NCBI RefSeq assembly: GCF_039534975.1
Contig: NZ_BAAAWH010000001.1
Coordinates: 2,170,001 to 2,234,000, forward strand
DNA from: Microbacterium terregens
Lineage (GTDB): Bacteria; Actinomycetota; Actinomycetes; Actinomycetales; Microbacteriaceae
Length of the DNA: 64,000 bases
Direction of reading: 5' to 3'
The notes under the pieces are model-generated. The model was not told where the DNA came from. It did no database searches and worked only from the letters and a program-made list of their open reading frames with translations. This document shows positions 8,450 through 16,136 of the stretch, piece after piece. The translations under genes and the position numbers were made by a program. Position 1 is the stretch's first letter, and every line of letters begins with the position of its first letter.

Positions 8450-8895
8450 GCATCAGCTTCTATGACGAGATCGGCGGGCACGAGACGTTCGTCCGACTCG
8501 TCGACACCTTCTACCGCGGCGTCGCCGACGACCCGGTGATGCGCCCGATGTACGAGGAGGACCTCGCCCCCGCCAAAGAGCGCCTGACGATGTTCCTCGA
8601 GCAGTACTGGGGCGGCCCGGGCACCTACAGCGAGCAGCGCGGCCACCCCCGACTGCGGATGCGGCACGCGGCGTTCCACGTCGACCCGGACGCGCGCGAC
8701 CGCTGGCTCGCGCACATGCGCGTGGCCGTCGACGAACTCGGTCTGTCGCCGCTGCACGAGGAGACGCTCTGGGACTACCTGGAGCGGGCCGCCTTCGCGA
8801 TGGTCAACACCTTCGAGCCGGCCGGGATCGGGCCCTCCGCCGACGGTCGCAGCGGCACCTCCCTTCCCCTGTCGCCGCAGACACCGCCGCACTGA
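8446..8895 (+). CDS. glbO: group II truncated hemoglobin (GlbO type)
   Basis: A 149-residue 2-on-2 globin close to mycobacterial trHbO. The core FLEQYWGGPGTYSEQRGHPRLRMRH spans residues 50-74 apart from small changes. His74 is the proximal haem ligand, and Tyr23 (B10), Tyr36 (CD1) and Trp87 (G8) correspond to the distal-pocket residues. Such proteins bind O2 and NO and may support peroxidase or NO-detoxifying chemistry. The gene is coupled to mscS (ATGA). The last ~20 residues are a low-complexity tail. Confidence 0.95.
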   Translation: MSISFYDEIGGHETFVRLVDTFYRGVADDPVMRPMYEEDLAPAKERLTMFLEQYWGGPGTYSEQRGHPRLRMRHAAFHVDPDARDRWLAHMRVAVDELGLSPLHEETLWDYLERAAFAMVNTFEPAGIGPSADGRSGTSLPLSPQTPPH

Positions 8896-8926
8896 CGAAG
8901 AGCACCGCACCGACGAAGGAGTCGCC

Positions 8927-10597
8927 ATGCCCGCATCCCCCACCTCCCAAACCGCCGACGTCCTGGTGATCGGCTGGGGTCTGGCGGGCCTCGTCGCCGC
9001 CGCGGAGGCTGTCGCGGCGGGCAAGCGCGTTGTCATCGTCGACCAGGAGCCCCGCACGAACCTGGGCGGGCAGGCCTGGTGGTCCTTCGGCGGGTTGTTC
9101 TTCATCGACTCGCCCGAGCAGCGCCGCATGGGCATCAAGGACTCGTTCGAGCTCGCGCACCAGGACTGGTTCGGCACCGCCGGCTTCGACCGTGACGACG
9201 ACGCGTGGCCGCGGCGCTGGGCGGAGGCGTATCTGCAGTTCGCGCACGAAGAGAAGCGCGCCTGGCTCCGGCAGAAGGGCATGGGGTTCTTCCCCGTGGT
9301 CGGCTGGGCCGAGCGCGGCGGCTACACCGCAACCGGACCGGGCAACTCGGTTCCCCGCTTCCACATCACGTGGGGCACGGGCCCCGGCGTCGTCGCGCCG
9401 TTCCAAGCCGCGGTCGAGGACGGCGAAGCCCGCGGTCGAGTGACGATTCTGCCCCGCCACCGCGTGCGGACACTGGTGACCGCGGACGGGGTCGTGACCG
9501 GGGCTGCCGGCGACATCCTCGCTCCCTCCGGCACCGCCCGCGGCATGGCGAGCTCGCGCGAGGTGGTCGGCGCGTTCGAGATCACCGCGGGCGCGACGAT
9601 CGTCTCGTCCGGCGGCATCGGCGGGAACCACGATCTCGTGCGCGCCCAATGGCCGGCGCGCCTCGGCGAGCCCCCCACCGCCATGCTCTCGGGTGTCCCC
9701 GCCTACGTCGACGGTTCGATGCTCGCCGTCTCGGAGCGGGCCGGTGCACGGCTCATCAACGGCGACCGGATGTGGCACTACGTGGAGGGCATTCAGAACT
9801 GGGATCCGGTCTGGCCGAATCACGGCATCCGGATCCTGCCGGGTCCGTCATCCCTCTGGCTCGATGCCACCGGTCAACGGCTGCCGGTTCCGCTGTTCCC
9901 CGGGTTCGACACGCTCGGCACGCTCGCGCATCTGCGCGCCACCGGCCATGACCACAGCTGGTTCGTGCTGTCACGCGAGATCATCGAGAAGGAGTTCACG
10001 CTCTCGGGCAGTGAGCAGAACCCCGATCTGACGGGCCGCGATGTGCCGCTGCTGCTCAAGTCCCGCCTCGGCAGGGGCGCCGCCAGTCCTGTCCAGGCGT
10101 TCATGGACGGCGGAGCCGACTTCGTGGTCCGCGACAGCCTGAACGACCTCATCGCGGGGATGCAGGCGCTGCCCGGAGGCGAGGTCCTGGACGCCGAGCG
10201 CGTCCGCACCGAACTCGAAGCCCGCGACCGCGAGATCGAGAACGACTTCACCAAGGATGCGCAGATCGCGATGCTCCGCTCCGCGCGCGCCTATCGTGGC
10301 GATCGCCTCGTCCGCACCGCGAAGCCTCACCGGATACTTGATCCGAAAGCAGGTCCGCTCATCGCCGTGAAGCTGCACATCCTGACGCGCAAGTCGTTGG
10401 GAGGCATCGAGACAGACCTGGACAGCCGCGCCCTCGCACCGGGCGGAGCGCCCGTCCCCGGTCTGTACGCCGCCGGCGAGGCCAGCGGCTTCGGCGGCGG
10501 CGGCGTCCACGGATACCGCGCGCTCGAGGGGACGTTCGCCGGCGGATGCCTCTTCTCGGGGCGCATCGCGGGCCGAGCTGCGGCCGGCGGGGTTTAG
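8927..10597 (+). CDS. FAD-dependent dehydrogenase, 3-ketosteroid delta1-dehydrogenase-like
   Basis: A 556-residue flavoprotein of the fumarate reductase/KstD superfamily. The N-terminal dinucleotide fold is VLVIGWGLAGL (Gly16, 18, 21) with the ribose-binding Asp at the end of strand 2 (VVIVDQE). The C-terminal FAD loop reads GLYAAGEASGFGGGGVHGYRAL. It best fits the 'putative FAD-binding dehydrogenase' subgroup of about 550 residues; true steroid activity is not established. The start has a GAAGGAG site 5 nt before ATG 8927. Its stop overlaps the convergent gene by 4 nt. Confidence 0.88.
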   Translation: MPASPTSQTADVLVIGWGLAGLVAAAEAVAAGKRVVIVDQEPRTNLGGQAWWSFGGLFFIDSPEQRRMGIKDSFELAHQDWFGTAGFDRDDDAWPRRWAEAYLQFAHEEKRAWLRQKGMGFFPVVGWAERGGYTATGPGNSVPRFHITWGTGPGVVAPFQAAVEDGEARGRVTILPRHRVRTLVTADGVVTGAAGDILAPSGTARGMASSREVVGAFEITAGATIVSSGGIGGNHDLVRAQWPARLGEPPTAMLSGVPAYVDGSMLAVSERAGARLINGDRMWHYVEGIQNWDPVWPNHGIRILPGPSSLWLDATGQRLPVPLFPGFDTLGTLAHLRATGHDHSWFVLSREIIEKEFTLSGSEQNPDLTGRDVPLLLKSRLGRGAASPVQAFMDGGADFVVRDSLNDLIAGMQALPGGEVLDAERVRTELEARDREIENDFTKDAQIAMLRSARAYRGDRLVRTAKPHRILDPKAGPLIAVKLHILTRKSLGGIETDLDSRALAPGGAPVPGLYAAGEASGFGGGGVHGYRALEGTFAGGCLFSGRIAGRAAAGGV

Positions 10598-11268
10598 GCG
10601 GCTGCGCCCGTCGCGCGCACGTCGGTCATGCCGATGCGGGCCGGCCCACGCAGCAGGACGTGACCCCTGCGCAGAGTGAGACGTGTCCATGCGCCTCCGG
10701 TGCGCACGATCCCGTCCTCGTCGTCGACGATGAAACCCAGCGTGAACGCGGCGAAGGCGACGCCGAGCGGAAGACCCTCCAGCGTGTCGTCGGGCACGCC
10801 CCAGACGGACGCGCGCACAGAGCGGACGGCATCCTCTCCGGGATCGTCGGGGAGAGCCTCGGCGACGGCGGCGATCCCCCACTGCGCACGGGCGGCGAGG
10901 ACGGAGGCCGCGATCGTCGCCGTCTGGACCCAGCCCGCCCGCGGGGGTGTCACGCCCGTCCACGCGGGCGAGAGACCCACCTCGGGAAGCACCAGATGGG
11001 TGGCATCATCATCCGCGGGGATCAGCTCGGAGGCTTCGATCACCACATCGCAGGCCAGCTCCGGATCGACCGGCACGGTCCGCATCGCGAGCACCGTGGG
11101 CGTCGTGTCGAGCAGCCCGCGCGGCGCGAACGGAGCCGACGTCATCACGAGCGTGCCTCCGGCCGCCTGCAACCGCACCGCGCCGTCGCCGACGCGAGCC
11201 GTGCGGCCGGCGAATGTGAGCGCGTCCGCTGCGGCGGCGGCTTCGGTGAAGATCAGGCGTTGCGACAT
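10594..11268 (-). CDS. conserved hypothetical protein (224 aa)
   Basis: I do not recognise a characterised family. The protein is acidic, soluble-looking, with no signal peptide, no long hydrophobic segment and no cysteine pairs; it is rich in Ala, Val and Thr. It is transcribed divergently from tesB from a shared -10 region and is convergent with the FAD dehydrogenase. Codon use matches its neighbours, so it is a genuine gene. The first codon follows a leaderless TAGTTT element. Confidence 0.75.
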   Translation of the reverse strand: MSQRLIFTEAAAAADALTFAGRTARVGDGAVRLQAAGGTLVMTSAPFAPRGLLDTTPTVLAMRTVPVDPELACDVVIEASELIPADDDATHLVLPEVGLSPAWTGVTPPRAGWVQTATIAASVLAARAQWGIAAVAEALPDDPGEDAVRSVRASVWGVPDDTLEGLPLGVAFAAFTLGFIVDDEDGIVRTGGAWTRLTLRRGHVLLRGPARIGMTDVRATGAAA

Positions 11269-11274
11269 CCGACC

Positions 11275-11281
11275 TAAACTA
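11275..11281. promoter_or_regulatory. overlapping divergent -10 elements (tesB and the 224-aa gene)
   Basis: The 7-bp TAAACTA reads TAAACT on the plus strand (11275-11280, about 49 nt before tesB) and TAGTTT on the minus strand (11276-11281, 7 nt before ATG 11268). RNA polymerase can occupy only one orientation at a time. Confidence 0.5.
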
Positions 11282-11328
11282 CCAACGATGGCAGGGATCG
11301 CCGCCCCGCCGGAGAGACGAGAGACCCT

Positions 11329-12270
11329 GTGACTCGAGAGAAGCCAGCGACCGACGCGGATGATCGCGGTCCCGACGACTTCACCCCCGACCCTGATCCG
11401 GTGGGCTCAATGCTCGCCGTGCTCGACCTGTCTCACTCGGGTGCGCGGACGACGGAGGACATCTTCACCGGCGTCTCGCAGTCCATGCCGTTCGGTCGCG
11501 TCTTCGGTGGGCAGGTGCTCGCTCAGTCGATCGTCGCCGCCGAGCGCACCACCCCCGAGGGACGCGCGGTGCACTCCATGCACGGGTACTTCCTCCGCCC
11601 CGGTGACGCCTCGAAAGGCATCACCTTCGCCGTGGATCGCATCCACGACGGGCGGTCCTTCTCCACTCGGCGTACGCAGGCCTACCAGGAGGGCGTACCG
11701 ATCTTCTCGATGATCGCGTCGTTCCAGGACGAGGGTCCGGGGATCGAGCACGCGGAGCCGATGCCGAGTGGGCTGCCCGCCGCGGAGGACCTGCCTGACC
11801 TCGAAGCCCATCTGGCGGGCGTGCATCCGATGTCGCGACGGCTGTTCGCGGATCGTCCTCTCGATCTGCGTCATGTCCCGTCGCCGATCTATCTCACCGC
11901 GGACGGCGAACCCTCCGCGCACCAGGCCGTCTGGGTGCGAACGCGGCGGACGATTCCCGCGGATCAGCACATCCATCGGGCGGTGCTGGCGTATCTCAGC
12001 GACCTGACGATTCAGGAGTCCATTCTGCGCGCCCACGGCATCGCCTGGGCGACGCCGGGGCTGAAGGTCGCGAGCCTCGATCACGCCATGTGGTGGCATC
12101 GTCCCGGCCTGGTCGATGACTGGATGCTGTACGTCCAGGAGTCCCCCAGCGCACGCGGCGGGCGAGGGCTGGCGACCGGGCGCATCTACGCGCGCGACGG
12201 GACGCTGATCGCGAGCGTGGCGCAGGAGATCATGGTGCGGGTGCCGGCCGCAGTGTCGGAAGAGCGCTGA
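11329..12270 (+). CDS. tesB: acyl-CoA thioesterase II
   Basis: A 313-residue double-hotdog thioesterase hydrolysing acyl-CoA to fatty acid and CoA. The N-terminal hotdog contains FGRVFGGQVLAQSIVAA and the loop MHGYFLRPGD, the C-terminal one YLSDLTIQES, SLDHAMWWHRP and ATGRIYARDG...VAQE. These carry the Asp, Ser/Thr and Gln positions of the TesB catalytic triad. The GTG start at 11329 has GGAGAGACGAGAG before it. A ~25-residue polar N-terminal extension precedes the fold. It lies next to a second thioesterase on the opposite strand. Confidence 0.94.
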   Translation: MTREKPATDADDRGPDDFTPDPDPVGSMLAVLDLSHSGARTTEDIFTGVSQSMPFGRVFGGQVLAQSIVAAERTTPEGRAVHSMHGYFLRPGDASKGITFAVDRIHDGRSFSTRRTQAYQEGVPIFSMIASFQDEGPGIEHAEPMPSGLPAAEDLPDLEAHLAGVHPMSRRLFADRPLDLRHVPSPIYLTADGEPSAHQAVWVRTRRTIPADQHIHRAVLAYLSDLTIQESILRAHGIAWATPGLKVASLDHAMWWHRPGLVDDWMLYVQESPSARGGRGLATGRIYARDGTLIASVAQEIMVRVPAAVSEER

Positions 12271-12273
12271 GCC

Positions 12274-12780
12274 TCACCGTCGGTGCGCGTACACGATGGG
12301 CTCGCCCAGGTACGGCGCCCAAGCCTCCCGCTGCTCGTCGGTCAGTCGGACGGGCCTTCCCGTCCCGGCATCCACCATCACCACGACGGCCGATGCACGC
12401 GCGTACAGCTCTTGCTTCGCCGACGACGCGGGGCTGTACACCTCGTAGCAGACCTCGATGCTGGAGCCGCCCAGCTTGCCGAACCAGAGCTGGACGTCGA
12501 GCGGATTGCGCTGATACGGCACCGGTCGCAGGTACTCGATCTCCTGGCGGGCGACGAGCGTGAGTGTGCCGGTGTCGATTCCTGAGTCCAGCACGGCCGT
12601 CGCCGGCGCCTCCTCGTCGGCCCCGGGGCGCCAGAACGCGCGGATGCGCACCTCTTCGAGAAGCTTGAGCATCGACGCGTTGTTCACGTGATTGAACGCG
12701 TCCAGGTCGCCCCACCGCAGGTGGATCGGGATGTGGAGGCGACGGGCGGATGCCGGCACCGCCGCCGGCTCATCAGTCAC
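12274..12780 (-). CDS. 4HBT-type acyl-CoA thioesterase (hotdog fold)
   Basis: A 168-residue single-hotdog thioesterase. The active-site segment RWGDLDAFNHVNNASML (residues 22-38) has the Asp and the HVNN loop typical of YbgC/4-hydroxybenzoyl-CoA thioesterase relatives. The substrate is unknown. The GTG at 12780 overlaps the ettA 3' end by 8 nt, so the gene is read as the last member of an ettA operon. It converges on tesB with only 3 nt between stops. Confidence 0.88.
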   Translation of the reverse strand: MTDEPAAVPASARRLHIPIHLRWGDLDAFNHVNNASMLKLLEEVRIRAFWRPGADEEAPATAVLDSGIDTGTLTLVARQEIEYLRPVPYQRNPLDVQLWFGKLGGSSIEVCYEVYSPASSAKQELYARASAVVVMVDAGTGRPVRLTDEQREAWAPYLGEPIVYAHRR

Positions 12781-14455
12781 GGGTGAGTTTGCGATACGTG
12801 GAGCGATGCGGCTTCGCCGCGTCCGGACCGAGACGCTCGATCTTGTTCTGCTCGTACGCCTCGAAGTTGCCCTCGAACCAGTACCAGTTGTCGGGAGCCT
12901 CTTCGGTGCCCTCGTACGCCAGGATGTGCGTCGCGATGCGGTCGAGGAACCACCGGTCGTGTGTGATGACGACGGCGCAGCCGGGGAATTCGAGCAGGGC
13001 GTTCTCGAGGCTGCCGAGAGTCTCCACGTCCAGGTCGTTCGTGGGCTCGTCGAGCAGCAGCAGGTTGCCGCCCTGCTTCAGCGTGAGTGCGAGGTTGAGC
13101 CGGTTTCGCTCACCGCCGGAGAGGACTCCGGCCTTCTTCTGCTGATCCGGTCCCTTGAACCCGAACTGCGAGACATACGCACGCGAGGGGATCTCGACCT
13201 TTCCGACCTGGATCCAATCCAGTCCGTCGCTGACGACCTCCCACAGCGACTTGTTCGGGTCGATGCCGCCGCGGGACTGGTCGACGTACGAGATCTCGAC
13301 GGTCTCGCCCACCTTGAGCTGACCGGCATCGAGCGGCTCGAGCCCGACGATCGTCTTGAAGAGCGTCGTCTTTCCCACGCCGTTGGGGCCGATGATTCCG
13401 ACGATGCCGTTTCGCGGCAGCGTGAAACTCAGGCCGCCGATGAGGCTGCGTCCGTCGAAGCCCTTCTGCAGGTTCTTCGCCTCGAGGACGAGCTGGCCCA
13501 AGCGCGGTCCAGGCGGGATGACGATCTCGTCGAAATCGAGCTTGCGTGTGCGGTCCGCCTCTGCGGCCATCTCCTCGTAGCGACCCAGACGGGACTTGGA
13601 TTTCGTCTGGCGGCCCTTGGCGTTGCTGCGGACCCACTCGAGCTCGCTGGCGAGACGCTTGGCGAGCTTGGCATCCTTCTTGCCCTGGACCTGCAGTCGC
13701 TCCTGCTTCTTCTCGAGGTACGTCGAGTAGTTGCCCTCGTAGGGATAGAGCCGGCCGCGGTCGACCTCGCAGATCCACTCCGCAACGTGATCGAGGAAGT
13801 ACCGGTCGTGTGTCACGGCGAGCACGGCGCCGGGGTATTTCGCCAGGTGCTGCTCGAGCCACTGGACGCTCTCCGCGTCGAGGTGGTTCGTCGGCTCGTC
13901 GAGCAGCAGCAGGTCCGGCTTCTGCAGCAGCAGCTTGCACAGCGCGACGCGGCGCTTCTCACCGCCGGACAGGTTGCTGACGATCGCTTCGGAGGGCGGG
14001 GTGCGCAACGCATCCATCGCCTGTTCCAGCTGCGAGTCGAGATCCCAGGCGTCGGCGGCGTCGATCGCCTCCTGGAGGGTGCCCATCTCGGCCAGGAGTG
14101 TGTCGAAGTCCGCATCCGGATCCGCCATCAGGGCCGAGATCTCGTTGAAGCGGTCGAGCTTCTCCTTGATCGGGCCGACCCCCTGCTGCACGTTCTCCAG
14201 CACGGTCTTGTCTTCGTCGAGCTCCGGCTCCTGCATGAGGATGCCGACGCTGTAGCCGGGGCTGAGCTTCGCTTCGCCGTTGCTCGGGGTGTCGATCCCC
14301 GCCATGATCTTGAGGATCGTGGACTTTCCGGCACCGTTGGGGCCGACGACGCCGATCTTCGCCCCGGGCAGGAACGCCATCGTGACGTCGTCAAGGATCA
14401 CCTTGTCGCCGACAGCTTTGCGGGCACGGACCATCGAGTAGATGTATTCAGCCAT
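12773..14455 (-). CDS. ettA: energy-dependent translational throttle protein EttA (ABC-F)
   Basis: A 560-residue ABC-F ATPase with two nucleotide-binding domains and no membrane segments; it acts at the ribosomal E site and gates the first elongation steps according to ATP/ADP. Walker A1 GPNGAGKST is at residues 38-46, followed by LSGGEKRR and LLLDEPTNHLDAES. The second half has GPNGVGKTT, LSGGERNR and LLLDEPTNDLD. The arm and linker between the domains, including KGRQTKSKSRLGRYEEM, are as in EttA. A TAGACT -10 element lies 9 nt upstream of the ATG. Confidence 0.95.
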   Translation of the reverse strand: MAEYIYSMVRARKAVGDKVILDDVTMAFLPGAKIGVVGPNGAGKSTILKIMAGIDTPSNGEAKLSPGYSVGILMQEPELDEDKTVLENVQQGVGPIKEKLDRFNEISALMADPDADFDTLLAEMGTLQEAIDAADAWDLDSQLEQAMDALRTPPSEAIVSNLSGGEKRRVALCKLLLQKPDLLLLDEPTNHLDAESVQWLEQHLAKYPGAVLAVTHDRYFLDHVAEWICEVDRGRLYPYEGNYSTYLEKKQERLQVQGKKDAKLAKRLASELEWVRSNAKGRQTKSKSRLGRYEEMAAEADRTRKLDFDEIVIPPGPRLGQLVLEAKNLQKGFDGRSLIGGLSFTLPRNGIVGIIGPNGVGKTTLFKTIVGLEPLDAGQLKVGETVEISYVDQSRGGIDPNKSLWEVVSDGLDWIQVGKVEIPSRAYVSQFGFKGPDQQKKAGVLSGGERNRLNLALTLKQGGNLLLLDEPTNDLDVETLGSLENALLEFPGCAVVITHDRWFLDRIATHILAYEGTEEAPDNWYWFEGNFEAYEQNKIERLGPDAAKPHRSTYRKLTRD

Positions 14456-14464
14456 ATCCGCTCT

Positions 14465-14470
14465 AGTCTA
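14465..14470 (-). promoter_or_regulatory. -10 element of ettA
   Basis: TAGACT on the minus strand, 9 nt before the ATG at 14455, giving a leader of no more than about 3 nt. No ribosome binding site fits in that space. Confidence 0.45.
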
Positions 14471-14520
14471 CGTGGCGGTCCGGCCCCCGCGAGCCGCCCG
14501 GACGGCTTCGCGCGTGGCGC

Positions 14521-15039
14521 TCACCAGTCGATCGCGCGCGTGGCGCCGACCAGACATGTGCCGTCGCCCAGGCCGGGCGCCACCACGGTGACCGGTGCCC
14601 CCGACGACGGCCCCACCTGTCCTATGAGGCACTCCTGGCCCCACCGGACGGAGAACTGGATGCTCTCGGCCGGGTTGCCGATCGTGGTCTGGTCGGGGGT
14701 GACCTGCATCGTGGCCTTGTCGAACCCCGCTTCTACGAGCGCATCGACGTACGCGCGCCCCGACACGTTCTCGGGACCGGCCCAGACGGCTGCCGTCACG
14801 CTGGTGAAGAACGGCAGGTTGTCCCCCGCGCTCCCTTCGGGAACCAGCACTGGCGCTGCCGGCACCGTCGCCGGCGGCGATGACTGTGGGGTGGACGCCG
14901 TGGTACTGGCGCTCGGCTGCGGGCTGGTGGCCGTCTGCGGTTCGGAGCATCCGCTCAGAAGCAGCACCGCCCCGAGTCCGGCGGCGACGAGGGCCAAGGA
15001 TGCGGGGCGCGCACGACGACGCTCGGGGTGGCGGGACAC
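14521..15039 (-). CDS. secreted lipoprotein, conserved in Microbacteriaceae
   Basis: A 172-residue lipoprotein. After a basic N-terminus (SRHPERRRARP), the hydrophobic core LALVAAGLGAVLLL ends in lipobox LLSGC with Cys31 as the acylation site. A Ser/Thr/Pro-rich linker of about 35 residues follows, then a globular domain of about 100 residues with two cysteines (ECLIG, GTCLV) that may form a disulfide. I cannot assign a function; it resembles a DUF6993-type domain but that is tentative. The GTG start follows a TAGACT element by 6 nt. Confidence 0.82.
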   Translation of the reverse strand: MSRHPERRRARPASLALVAAGLGAVLLLSGCSEPQTATSPQPSASTTASTPQSSPPATVPAAPVLVPEGSAGDNLPFFTSVTAAVWAGPENVSGRAYVDALVEAGFDKATMQVTPDQTTIGNPAESIQFSVRWGQECLIGQVGPSSGAPVTVVAPGLGDGTCLVGATRAIDW

Positions 15040-15045
15040 GGACAG

Positions 15046-15051
15046 AGTCTA
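15046..15051 (-). promoter_or_regulatory. leaderless -10 element of the lipoprotein gene
   Basis: TAGACT on the minus strand, then CTGTCC and GTG at 15039. The 6-nt spacing leaves no room for a ribosome binding site. Confidence 0.6.
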
Positions 15052-15082
15052 GGCTCGCCACCCCGAGCACTCTCTGTGCGCG

Positions 15083-15622
15083 TCAGAACGGCACCTCGGC
15101 TCCTGCCAGCGCCAGCTGGGCGGGCGGCACGTCGGTGGGAGCCGGCGCGGGCGAGGTGAGCGCATCCGCTCCGGTGCTCTGCTGAGCCGGACTGCCCCAT
15201 GCCGGATCGGCGGCCTCGGCCGGAGCCCATGCATCCGCTCCGGGCTCGGACGGCGATGCGACGGCCGCCGGCGCGTCGCGCGTGAACACCGACGTGCCCC
15301 AGAACAGATCGTGTCCGATCGCCTCCAGGTCGATCTCCATCGCTGTGCCCTTGCTCTCTCCGGTGTCCCACGACCTGATCCGCAGTCGGCCGGTCAGGAT
15401 CACCCGGTCCTTCTTCCGCAGCGACGCGAACGCATGTTCGGCGAGTCTGCGGTACGCCGAAACCGTGTACCAGTTCGTCCCGCTGTCCGTCCATGCTCCG
15501 GTCGCGCGGTCGAAACGGCGCTGCGGGCTGGCCACGCGAAACGTGGTGATCGGCAGCCCGTTGGGGCTCTTCCGCTCGGGATCGGTCCCGATGATTCCGA
15601 CGATCGTGATGGTGTCGCTCAT
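15083..15622 (-). CDS. ssb: single-stranded DNA-binding protein
   Basis: A 179-residue SSB that coats single-stranded DNA in replication and repair. Residues 1-~110 form the OB fold (DTITIVGIIGTDPERK, then NWYTVSAYRRLAEHA and VILTGRLRIRSW). A disordered Ala/Pro/Asp-rich linker follows, and the protein ends AGAEVPF, a recognisable variant of the acidic DDIPF-type protein-recruiting tip. ATG 15622 is chosen because GAGAGGATGCGAC precedes it; the frame stays open upstream without SSB similarity. It may be a second SSB paralogue, since it is not beside rpsF/rpsR. Confidence 0.9.
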   Translation of the reverse strand: MSDTITIVGIIGTDPERKSPNGLPITTFRVASPQRRFDRATGAWTDSGTNWYTVSAYRRLAEHAFASLRKKDRVILTGRLRIRSWDTGESKGTAMEIDLEAIGHDLFWGTSVFTRDAPAAVASPSEPGADAWAPAEAADPAWGSPAQQSTGADALTSPAPAPTDVPPAQLALAGAEVPF

Positions 15623-15829
15623 GTCGCATCCTCTCTTCCCGAGGACGGTCCCCGGGTCGCGCCGATGCCCGAGTGCCCGTCGGGCACCGGCGCGATCCCA
15701 GACTGCGGCGACCTCGAACGCGCCGGGCATGACGGCGGGCGTTCTGCGCAGAAGGCGCTGAGATATCGCCCTGGGGAGGAGTGGGCAGGGCATCCCGCGT
15801 CGAGGGGACGGCATGTCGGAGGGGGAACG

Positions 15830-15835
15830 TACCTT
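15830..15835 (+). promoter_or_regulatory. possible -10 element for the 87-aa gene
   Basis: TACCTT about 22 nt before the ATG at 15858. The predicted transcript would begin just ahead of the GAGAGGAG ribosome binding site. The rest of the 235-nt gap between ssb and this gene holds a GTGCCC-GTC-GGGCAC hairpin but nothing else I can assign. Confidence 0.35.
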
Positions 15836-15857
15836 CGATTACTGAGAGGAGCACGAT

Positions 15858-16121
15858 ATGAATCTCATCCTGGAACGACCCACATCCGACGCGCCCGCGC
15901 TCTCACGCGTGCGCAGCGTTCGCCTCGTTCGAGCGGCCCCCGCGCTCTGGCGCATCGTCGATCGTCACGGACTGGTACTGGGTCACCTGCGGGCGATCGG
16001 CCAGGGCGCGGAGCTGCGATACAGCGCTCGGCGCTTCCATGCACCGACGCGCGCGTTCCGCGAACTCGGTGAATTCTGGTCGGCCGACGACGCGGTCGAA
16101 TGCGTGACGTTCACCCGGTGA
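15858..16121 (+). CDS. small conserved hypothetical protein (87 aa)
   Basis: A short basic protein (about 13 Arg) with no membrane segment or cysteine motif. The mid-section LWRIVDRHGLVLGHLRAI looks like a small beta-rich fold, and the last part (FWSADDAVECVTF) is acidic. A strong GAGAGGAG site lies 7 nt before ATG 15858, and codon use is typical, so translation is credible. No family is recognised. It is divergent from ssb and convergent with the MocR gene, 15 nt between stops. Confidence 0.65.
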   Translation: MNLILERPTSDAPALSRVRSVRLVRAAPALWRIVDRHGLVLGHLRAIGQGAELRYSARRFHAPTRAFRELGEFWSADDAVECVTFTR

Positions 16122-16136
16122 GCGGCAGCGGGTCGC

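Noticed and set aside
15660..15720. Extended N-terminus for SSB reading back through the upstream gap
   Set aside because: The extra residues bear no SSB similarity, and a good ribosome binding site precedes ATG 15622.
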